A DNA stretch of 39,922 nucleotides, taken from the IMG/VR virus record IMGVR_UViG_3300042549_008298, positions 1-39,922 of that record; one strand, 5' to 3'. The notes under the pieces are model-generated. The model saw only the letters and a list, made by a program, of their open reading frames with translations. It did not search any database and was not told where the DNA came from. The position numbers were made by a program, and so were the translations under genes. The first letter of the stretch is position 1, and every line of letters begins with the position of its first letter. Shown in pieces: positions 38,901 to 39,922 of the stretch. The stretch comes from a virus.

Positions 38901-39361
38901 TTGCCCCCAAACTGCCAGTCTTCGCCGCCCAGCCCAAAATCAGCACAACCGGCGAGCGCCTGCCCAAAGCCTTCACGCCGCCTGCCCGCCTGCTATTCCA
39001 GGCCAACACCAAAGTCACACCCCAGCCCGACGCACTTCTCTACCGCGCCAACCGCCTACACCCAACGAAACGCTGGAGCCCGCAACCGCTCCAACGGGAC
39101 GACTACAACGCCGACCCTCCCGGCAAGGCCAAGCCCGTGCCCATCATAGATCCGGCCAAGAAACGCCAGTTTGCCGAACTGGCAGGCCGCCTTTATGCCG
39201 CCAATGCCGCCAAGGTGGCAGCCAAGGCCATGCCAAGCGAGAAGGCAGCGCCGGGCGAGAGCTTAATTAAGGCGTTCAAGAAGGCCCGCGAAGACGCCAT
39301 GGCCGCCGCCAGGGCACAGGCCCACGCAATGGGCTTGCACAAAGCCACAGCCACGCCATAA
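20990..39361 (+). CDS. Giant polyvalent virion-type protein (6123 aa) with peptidase-, glycosylase-, clamp- and methyltransferase-like domains
   Basis: One uninterrupted frame of 18.4 kb. From N to C: charged helical region (residues 1-640); hydrophobic segment (about 644-877); unrecognised module (1147-1327); small beta domains; GNAT-like segment (2036-2117); HEFIH metallopeptidase-like domain (HExxH at 2468-2472); HhH-GPD glycosylase-like segment (about 2740-2900, VDRH at 2832-2835); sliding-clamp-like segment (3345-3556, MPMRV at 3549-3553); N6-adenine methyltransferase (EPSAGKG near 4518, NPPF at 4577-4580); beta-rich domain (about 4680-4970); and helical C-terminal region (5030-5780) with WPLLSGPQTQVAN and FPFQRTPTN. 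Ala/Gln/Pro linkers divide the modules. This matches the polyvalent proteins described by Iyer, Aravind and colleagues, thought to be co-injected with DNA, as P1 DarB is. No helicase motifs are visible. Confidence 0.85.
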   Translation: MPGLQDLLRNPRRLRQFAETPGNALAALDYASQARLGRRPASRASQAKEDEPNTLETGEVIEQVQLPDGSLVKPATESGRLVKAPGKSNLYLDPTTGEPYNADPTQPTGLRSAWNNARQVTKDGKVFKTISGVGERELGPDPKAAEDAAKAEAKRAAEDKRQAFAREQRKYLRDAITGEPVPLQTDEEWAAAKQAKQAKLDEGARVKRLKDQADVIDLEADRISLTAPKPAKEDEEAFNAAESALSQFAAGQDMEKAAAKYAAAPATDEASQQAKAAAENYLAYKDKVKPAKEAEKKVQELKLRALDIKEQIINPQKWKAGKTASLAALPDDDLVAEVKAQADIINEQEEQAVGTLDTITKGRNAIVAELNSFNEEFQSQAEQGLTAEEMAALDIQKARLEQSLADYDEHNGEAKAESDAALKAAADRRDVLAVAGTELEGRAAKQAKAAATAKAKSETLAKAKPLYEGWAKGLYSDDWRTEEETPRLAQEAAKAGLDVASAKEALQTYRQLDWSNTRRDPKTGQPIAEEVRTLPDGNVTVNPTMWGDADAYKKAVDASQGTPEGKAKALEAFPKLQEIHAEKAVEILSQSANIPGADNFMAWRERKIEEDQATQGKLGFARQSPAKQAIAYMEEMKNRSWFRKAGEQVGLGLLAGFQDIATQALGVGAMVTGSETLADLAAANTENTQSVVGAQNLEGSDTDYALRVMGMGARMTPAVAAMIAGAGAVGGGLGTAAVLAGGQTAGSMFADLYRTAKEDAGLSHGEAWKKAALPAALAGTITGLLTKGMGATGLERVFSDTATQETARNTFKAMLGQFVKGAAEELPEEIADEYFTTILQESAASADPVATFKNFANTLPELAGVTALMGGAGALMQARRQAGTEGPGMAPPPEAGSPAMPVQPRPAELPSISKTGLEKAARARLASLRAKKDGEFTLGKDGTPEQVTIGARLTEAEEKTLKLLEDSLEGGPNPDVEALAAAFGYKLKETIVVDDTPTSASADVAEMVAKFNPTGATPLPQSVAATAKRTGRPPAAVARQAAAGVVKIAQGQSLESLDIEEQEALGFVNKGGKITLDTKVTPLIYLYKDKPVLRNAAAEWLTDEAQEGLAGLVNLTEAERKAQIDAEEAAAKAKPAASPTKKARPSEIEDWDWTEKGKVRRRATDEWFEEGMANEDVNAAFERAHSVGGENLATHGMAKYGTLSGAFDALMGLLQNNVDPTRGKRGSVEPGGLDVAPLTVGKGSAAAMAGTTGGGTSYRDGPFILVQSAAESKKGKGIKDMASVSAILVNDANAGQLEAIRREVHKLRPDIIVELYSKADEVARQLNQPAKKKAGQAAPAKAESTPQAGPEVKTSDSLSENEGSTPSPATTLDAEMDRAHAEWQAGKKEVDDAFNATEPHSKERKEAREKRKQWEEKNGQVPPPSSSNPLSDVGALSNKDSDTKFSLAGTGWRLTGAKETSIRGKTILYVTNGKDGGWVEEIDLTDQHRQILGRSDEVVPVEEKAPPDRTASAFAKAAAEADAANDAPAPAQESPPEPAPAATPTGLSPAQEAIATPEQPPAAPEPDLTPKQADQMARAKAAHEKSKATIQRMENDPEIRAKKLYAEGMRFAAIKRQITGKLTGKEQEAKAKREASNYEGKAVSVDGKNAEVIGNAFGKVKVKFEDGTKATVPAAKIKPPVEAVPAPEADKVEPYDFSAAGKENDQRYKSALEKAGNAKAVEMQSPTFPGLKVVITKDPENPTKWRASRFDAKGASGHQVFDTFEEAIADFTGKSIGPSFGRDFVVTRTSGARKFESKLPKNLLGALQAQEQAHKQEKTFNIPSFEESGITDKAILKELVSKGLAAKEYGKHTPTFTAAAELAHSKGQPFWPGEFPIEPAQTQARPQGGQTEEAKEFRRVTNQSIQLGELAQQSRDAKVARQTEAEQRLQSLSDADLLGMDKNELNDLHADLTRGLGHPYPDKQVLLRQLNKLRQPAQAGQEEASQPAPAAKPPEQMTPEEWRNNHFDENEDRGLPADYFADHQFNETRKNKTQVSSVNGIDFLTDQYGGVHAFDGEKNVGYGDGKAFVVEPAYQRRGIGTEIIAIAKKELPTKRIGSQTAAGQALVASFHKRILADATKANSPVNAAAVDAYGIALPEGYTREGDLYVYRPAPSPAPASQLAGQAEATSLEDGVFSYLQNKYTDKEIIEIATRNKRGAEIVRELKKEGLITKSGEFKRVEKTDPETGEKVTISPGRDTFEFRWGVMAWELRDTVEEYEATKASQAKAQPAQPAGQAEAFKVGDFVRANGKGPVFKIESIGSDGWLYLANGQGSYSAEDAAKILVKSTEDAATKEAVKGGFPGFDSQPAQPPRPATPEGRAEAVLAEYEATVRQSLVGRPDKAAKDLAGRKLDLAKRLRARLKAMTGAVDYDVYAKELREKSGELEVKPVGRKGSILFINPEKLIDRLTAKHATTEAAREGMDTFILHEFIHKAAIGNMDGAKIIGLYNLLTPEAKAASKALYLSDSGLTDFWQDDKEFAAAHEWFAQLVEARLRGKISNQAEIEASQDPAFRDRLLALLRDFVAQLRDIAKLVTDKAQAARIEAEADAVQAIVADMAAKAGLEIQAGPEAAGLINTRPLEEAERNARKRLESLQYPSVGGGKSADKVDKLRKEYAQEKASRQADLDTASAKLKAAYAQNEAQPAPQAKPAQASQTDEADKALAEAFTGLFLPPSGLRLKQTRAQLIKATEDSSDWKDWYQRHEDTLTEFFGVDADLFQRILSVTSQAASVKANVGLALKAYVQLKTGAPFEGYLPAVIKNLQRVKDAAQVQGQKIAAYQQANTGADEVVVVDRHISRMLFGVDSPTAKQFQKGQQVLTQIANVLGWQPRQVQAAMWAASIRKAGNTPESYDSYLRELNKRGTLNDRIGSVVPTGIQNQRSGGSGGLDSTGSNQASLRLPPQGSLEQTDLPRDRRDAMMKAASVLVDAGVKTPAELAARLDKLAPGGQLRQYSRAFWRLMTGFDSTLEEKPDWQAVYQASPAPVAAKADQTLWADLSRFFASENSDGSRAAALKDLKAGTASDDAKGYLIDLLANPNYKGTAKSLAPQLIARLKATMPPATSPEAPTTAEANVPVTAEMVSKWFRAYYGGNAPVTKVLPGLFKIGDSLYGLYSVNKLTDQQVLNGVPFGDSQMLIKEEETAEEVPALPASVTPAQAEAVAEEAAMPEPAKQAAPFDAAAAKGQKKFLLAEVAAAVKAAPKRADMTQEQKDAITNLEDKFRNWDSLNEEERKTYASELAAAKADAERLIGYVTIEVPGDGTFTILNEKEALYRFQKKADKFPVSQAKDDLPAKPTAQAPTAVPALKKAKTTADVVAAVFPMVSTDTTRGEGLQKVKGEGAYLWATNGRFAVRVEHENGGGKGQEAIVYDEKGNAQPWPEGEQNPTMEAIIPDDKAFTPYTLDTARWFSLMSQARAIIKELPNESSTASKAVSLYRNPDGSLGLFASDINRGDYAHNIQPEAKILAAYSPDYFQTVLRVARNLGNEQIELRIGDDVSPATLRAGKALFVLMPMRVNGAPAYAPQAARPAPPVTAEASPAAEPPAQPGQTREEAAEAARAIAAQDPSIPPPAPDDLETLQALRDRANRKPYSSDKLTPARLAVGIRAGWVTKTKEAKLTEKGSSQLSEWQQQQSAHDSALGALSDKLVDEAVSKWDRENDPTSWEAINAAKQAAAQPGQEAAQPASIEQRISEAEAAGVVLSEKDKSEIRRLDKAAADFTKQANQLSGYDPMNKGTAFPMGVGYTKMTKRSSQRIDTGVKKAGEAVVASNKAKAATAMLDNLLAGKGTDADKAAKIERTKDYRREVVAKLLNWKKGDKVGTFEITRINKNSEGYPTSYNFKGDGIIAGVNDKVDVVREVFKGNRAEFEQMVNAAKQPSQPTQAPAPEGQGGQVQPITGFDSARAFIAQLRKGEVTAEQVRTAWAQLKAQRPAILADLNKMKVDELLPMAGMSARKSDGKASIADSVLSTLDLYFNPDDSISYSYGGDFQTNKDNAMDEKVAKWTDEMIVEQAKARREAAEASKAAKEKALTNPETADEWDRFVWSTGRKAMSAEEVKEVLKLKSSQARNEAVRKKGESILTPEQLAAYDAVRGIDRKAQEQARTEAKARVYGVASGVEADIIETKHTQKGHDLFVVKLSERVERPVYDSLNAASKKLGGYYSSYAKGGAVPGFQFTTRAAAENFIAVSKGETVDQKEQIQERQEAKKSATASRLTAVAEVLDGKADGILNADRKTNTAKRAREAAGQEATARGMKAMAQTMRNLAAAMESGEATHLDGVRMGTHVETLDGMARGAMTYWIRDRKMGMMDREKTEAGGPTAEMMDATRIPYPYLDKGDILRLVEKGRETPGAKLLAERVAKIRMNENEGQAVTLRSDSEMDDVKELAQKVTERGKPVWDTIKWKYETYDRLKAMGLTNLPSLRAALREFLQYRGQAAKEDPIKKMERELVGMKLPGFFPTPRAVIDEMVGIAGIEPGMKVLEPSAGKGDIAEAMQEAGAEVDAIELSNRLRDILTAKGVNVIDNDFTSVEPEPKYDAVVMNPPFENGQDMEHIRHAYKFLKPGGKLVAIMSAGPFYRQDKQATAFREWLDSVGGSHEAMPEGSFAGSDAFRQTGVRTQMVTITKPADEGQPASLALPPAGQVVTAGRDATDTETLYQRLLKKYDEEIDPRPVADFDADQSPITVEFAGKKWEISIRDKTFLAEDVEDSDNGYNAHLDKELTVYQDASWGNVPRNISDIWEEAPGSWWQVPTVDSKDRDTWDAEQPYYAVETNDGESGWMDEEQVTLSLHDAVKMYVKESSEDKRLVYYTGDTTRGKDRFGDWDDIPKLEILAQPSFVEKLQRDFPGMTREEAIDIAKTRNTDNTDTFLVAQAYARHNYTDYDDRLKNARNLDEDTSRERSKARFELRESIQAVMERWTNTSSDESGQVIPLSERFNPASQSILRNPPAPEGGPAASQEASQPEADEEADPDLAAFMAEQQRLAEEEAAAREALRNDPDAIDAVQASGKMSARNLSKQFEYPEARAVYQALTAARDQLGGPETVQLDKLREWAKKTFESDPEKYVQWAADMAEESKLLDVDEQAVLGQAFQFLTREARLTGDKNIRALLNKVGNYYLDTGTRLAQAMSARRDPLESPQERWTKALDIVFGPSEAVRRKLRILPTQAGKARRIASLEAELAEARGSRRADVEAALKTARAQETKEELLEKDDAESEKIKQAVLKNMGVTEDDLMLSGTDRVALQSAILDLPAVKEGLDAYKGKDNDGYNIMRLAFRGFSDEHIANYLNLNQDDVGKFIHDATAAIIRPAVAAQVKAGTGFGGLIKAGFARLKKAVGLGLPPKIRPLEDWRTLIKGKKQTLDQVTAEVNRVMGYALQSAKARNSRKLMSKVINTPNGQKVRVFVPFDPDDMANYYAFAREYTAAKASAFDKVYEYWINWPLLSGPQTQVANITGNAAQVAWHYTGQRLAEATLNLAYQDPNSAQFREFKHILKGFWQGIGPAFEMARETFLTEGDTIRHKYLGQPLEIDVVDGDLDKVGNIRASVGGQAGRISRLPGRVLRFTDAFFKTAIMYAEASAVAYRRAHVEAKRQGLKGQARAAFIDTEIANTLNDTSSAVWGEVMKTAEELLFQDDNSATEIVDTVLGGYKGIKDLEKLLAEAEAKGDSDLAAKLQKRIRSRKFVGSLMRWIFPFQRTPTNIVRTGIKKAGGSAISLLYGLTRAGWLAMGKKGVPVIKSYPKAMQIKDASETLLAGLGWLALASMLEGDDNDDEKPVLLVGTRSHSLKERAATDQFLRKYGGENSIVWQDGKGKVLGSLPFGRYEPAATLLTTWIDAYRNYQEVKRLKSQGENASYSTYMLSSLVSSLEDKSFLQGFANAMQFVRDVEEKRENPDQSAGVKMLMNNVIPNLIKQPLRNMDDVLRERTTAGPGYAALPNPTIAPKLPVFAAQPKISTTGERLPKAFTPPARLLFQANTKVTPQPDALLYRANRLHPTKRWSPQPLQRDDYNADPPGKAKPVPIIDPAKKRQFAELAGRLYAANAAKVAAKAMPSEKAAPGESLIKAFKKAREDAMAAARAQAHAMGLHKATATP
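22920..23625 (+). other. Hydrophobic Gly/Ala-rich segment of the giant protein
   Basis: Residues about 644-877. LGLLAGFQDIATQALGVGAM, MTPAVAAMIAGAGAVGGGL, GTAAVLAGGQTAGSMFADLY and AALPAALAGTITGLLTKGMG are long uncharged stretches resembling membrane-active segments of ejected phage proteins. They are followed by the acidic ELPEEIADEYFTTILQESA. This pattern recurs in large injected proteins and may form the channel or membrane-docking part (inference). Confidence 0.55.
24430..24970 (+). other. Unrecognised conserved-looking module of the giant protein
   Basis: Residues about 1147-1327. It includes FEEGMANEDVNAAFERAHSV, HGMAKYGTLSGAFDALMGLL, a Gly-rich stretch, GPFILVQSAAE, SVSAILVNDANAGQLEAIRR and DIIVELYSKADEVARQL. 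The alternation of strands and helices indicates a folded alpha/beta enzyme-like domain and its less extreme codon use stands out from the Ala/Gln linkers. I cannot name a family. Confidence 0.45.
27095..27340 (+). other. GNAT acetyltransferase-like segment of the giant protein
   Basis: Residues about 2036-2117. DGKAFVVEPAYQRRGIGTEI carries the V-x-P-x-Y-Q-R-R-G-I-G-x-x-I core of GNAT motif A (acetyl-CoA pyrophosphate loop), followed by the expected helix (IIAIAKKELP) and a later ALVASFHKRI helix. The segment is shorter than a full GNAT domain, so it may be minimal or degenerate. Local codon use is more A/T-rich than the flanking linkers. Confidence 0.6.
28200..28620 (+). other. HExxH metallopeptidase-like domain of the giant protein
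   Basis: Residues about 2405-2544. A beta-strand part (ELEVKPVGRKGSILFINPEK) precedes the zinc-binding helix DTFILHEFIHKAAIG (H2468, E2469, H2472). A downstream helix AAAHEWFAQLVEARL offers E2524 as a third ligand, 52 residues later, the spacing of a gluzincin. Phage polyvalent proteins often carry such peptidase domains, thought to process the protein itself or cut host proteins (inference). Confidence 0.65.
29200..29690 (+). other. HhH-GPD DNA glycosylase-like domain of the giant protein
   Basis: Residues about 2738-2900. LFQRILSVTSQAASVKANVG parallels the 'LLSAQATDxSVNKA' helix of endonuclease III; GYLPAVIKNLQRVKD parallels its 'GLYNSKAENI' helix; and EVVVVDRHISRMLFG (V2832 D2833 R2834 H2835) parallels 'xIAVDTHIFRVxNR', whose Asp is catalytic. 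The closing helix is VLGWQPRQVQAAMWA. The order and spacing match. A clear helix-hairpin-helix GVGxxTA motif is not seen. I recall this segment being common in phage proteins as a domain of unknown function. Confidence 0.5.
31020..31660 (+). other. DNA polymerase III beta (sliding clamp)-like domain of the giant protein
   Basis: Residues about 3345-3556. LWATNGRFAVRVEHE resembles the 'ATDGHRLA' strand of clamp domains. ILAAYSPDYFQTVLRVARNL, QIELRIGDD and a final FVLMPMRV closely follow the third domain of beta clamps, which ends 'YVVMPMRL'. A clamp-like fold in an injected protein could bind DNA or host polymerase partners. The segment is about 210 residues, shorter than the ~365 of a full clamp, so it may be partial. 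Confidence 0.6.
34440..34975 (+). other. N6-adenine DNA methyltransferase domain of the giant protein
   Basis: Residues about 4484-4662. LPGFFPTPRAVIDEMV leads into SAM-binding motif I VLEPSAGKGDIAEAM (4516-4530), acidic loop VDAIELSNRL, motif IV YDAVVMNPPFENG (NPPF 4577-4580) and LKPGGKLVAIMSAG. All core residues are intact, so the domain should be active on adenine in DNA. It could protect incoming DNA from restriction, as in P1 DarB. The helicase domain found with the methylase in DarB is not visible here. Confidence 0.85.
36080..38300 (+). other. Conserved C-terminal helical region of the giant protein
   Basis: Residues about 5030-5770. Helical repeats (LDKLREWAKKTFESDPEKYV, KVGNYYLDTGTRLAQAMSAR) lead to EYWINWPLLSGPQTQVANIT and FVGSLMRWIFPFQRTPTNIV. 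The last two motifs are hallmarks I recall from the C-termini of very large phage virion proteins. Hydrophobic helices follow (ISLLYGLTRAGWLAMG, LLAGLGWLALASML). This region may anchor the protein in the virion or membrane (inference). Confidence 0.6.
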
Positions 39362-39377
39362 CTACACACAATATCGA

Positions 39378-39922
39378 ATGCAGCGCCTCATCAACTCCCA
39401 CCTCACTTTCGACAATGACGCCGCCGAGAACGCATTCGTTCAGTACGTCATCGCCGAAGTGGAGAACTGCCGCCAACTTATGGGCGTCCAGACCACCAGC
39501 CGAGACTACACCGTTGGTTCACTTCTTTGGCGCTGGGACAACTACCAGCTAGCCTACGAGCAGGACTTCGAGCACCGCAAGGCCAACTGCCTGCTTTTCC
39601 GCGAGACAAACCTATCGCTGAACCTGCCCATGACGCCGGTTAACCAGCACGGCGACAAGATGGACAACGACTTGCTTTCTACGCCCGCCTTTTTTGGTCC
39701 AAACGCCGAGGGGGCCGAGGACGAAAACCCGGCGATTGAGATTTTGATGCAGCGCCTCAAGCACCGCGCCAAGCTCACAAAGCTAAACGAGGTGGGCAAA
39801 AAGGCCAAGCAAGGCAGCCTCATCCGAGGCCAGGAGATCACGCGGGCCGGGCTAAGCGAGGCCTATTACATGAAGCCCGTCGTTACCCAAAGCGTCACGC
39901 TGGACGGCAAAGTCATCAAAGA
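39378..39922 (+). CDS. Possible portal or head-completion protein, 5' part only
   Basis: Open to the end of the window (181 complete codons). It starts MQRLINSHLTFDNDAAENAF and contains SRDYTVGSLLWRWDNYQLAY, NCLLFRETNLSLNLPMTPVN, MDNDLLSTPAFFG, ILMQRLKHRAKLTKLNEVGK and IRGQEITRAGLSEAYYMKPV. The 'KxxxxxxxxxGxLIRGxExxxxxxxE' segment resembles portal proteins and the place downstream of TerL suits one, but no decisive motif is visible. Its start lies 16 nt after the giant gene's stop, behind an A/C-rich leader. Confidence 0.45.
   Translation, partial: MQRLINSHLTFDNDAAENAFVQYVIAEVENCRQLMGVQTTSRDYTVGSLLWRWDNYQLAYEQDFEHRKANCLLFRETNLSLNLPMTPVNQHGDKMDNDLLSTPAFFGPNAEGAEDENPAIEILMQRLKHRAKLTKLNEVGKKAKQGSLIRGQEITRAGLSEAYYMKPVVTQSVTLDGKVIK

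Noticed and set aside
35040-39361. A helicase (Walker A/B) in the giant protein after the methylase, as in DarB-like proteins
   Set aside because: I looked for GxGKT/S and DExx motifs through the C-terminal third and found none; a very divergent one cannot be excluded by eye.
1-39922. CRISPR arrays, insertion sequences, att sites, rRNA
   Set aside because: No regularly spaced repeats, terminal inverted repeats with transposase, integrase, or rRNA-like sequence were seen; the recurrent linkers in 26900-33850 are coding low-complexity sequence.

Overview
This window is a GC-rich, almost gap-free segment of a tailed double-stranded DNA phage (or prophage). The evidence is a terminase large subunit, a likely terminase small subunit, SSB, a RusA-like resolvase, two HNH proteins, many short overlapping genes (ATGA, GTGA and TAATG junctions) and one giant virion-type protein gene of about 18.4 kb. 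I see no integrase, tRNA, rRNA, insertion sequence or CRISPR array. Capsid, tail, lysis and DNA polymerase genes are not recognisable here, so the genome continues beyond both edges. The host cannot be named. Most genes lack a Shine-Dalgarno sequence and instead start after A/C-rich leaders (CACCACAATG-like) or an AGACATCC element, which suggests a host in which SD-independent initiation is common (inference).

Layout. (1) 1-3274, leftward operon: RusA-like resolvase, small hypotheticals, a zinc-ribbon protein, an HNH protein, a coiled-coil protein and conserved phage hypotheticals. (2) 3275-3368, divergent promoter/operator region with a palindromic TTGCAA that can act as the -35 box in both directions. 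(3) 3369-10753, rightward replication/recombination operon: OB-fold protein, three small HTH proteins, an SMC/Rad50-like ATPase, a compact UvrD-like helicase, an exported protein, SSB, a KH-domain protein and a SWIM zinc-finger protein. (4) 10716-12608, leftward accessory operon: three hypotheticals, two ~55-residue membrane proteins and an AT-hook/ribbon-helix-helix protein. (5) 12732-19182, rightward packaging region: probable TerS, a DUF2158-like protein, an HTH protein, an HNH protein, a small lipoprotein, a strong intrinsic terminator, a hypothetical, a DUF3310 protein and TerL (809 aa). (6) 19200-39361, three Ala/Gln-rich probable virion proteins and the 6123-residue protein. (7) 39378-end, the start of another structural gene, possibly the portal.

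The most interesting element is the 6123-aa protein at 20990-39361. It reads as a polyvalent protein of the kind phages inject with their DNA. From N to C it contains a hydrophobic segment, an unrecognised module, a GNAT-like segment, an HEFIH metallopeptidase-like domain, a segment resembling HhH-GPD DNA glycosylases (ILS helix and VDRH), a segment resembling the C-terminal part of the DNA polymerase III sliding clamp (ending MPMRV), an N6-adenine methyltransferase (NPPF), and a long conserved C-terminal helical region. Low-complexity Ala/Gln/Pro linkers separate the modules. I see no helicase domain in it. Together these suggest a package that enters with the genome and modifies, protects or repairs it before phage genes are expressed (inference).
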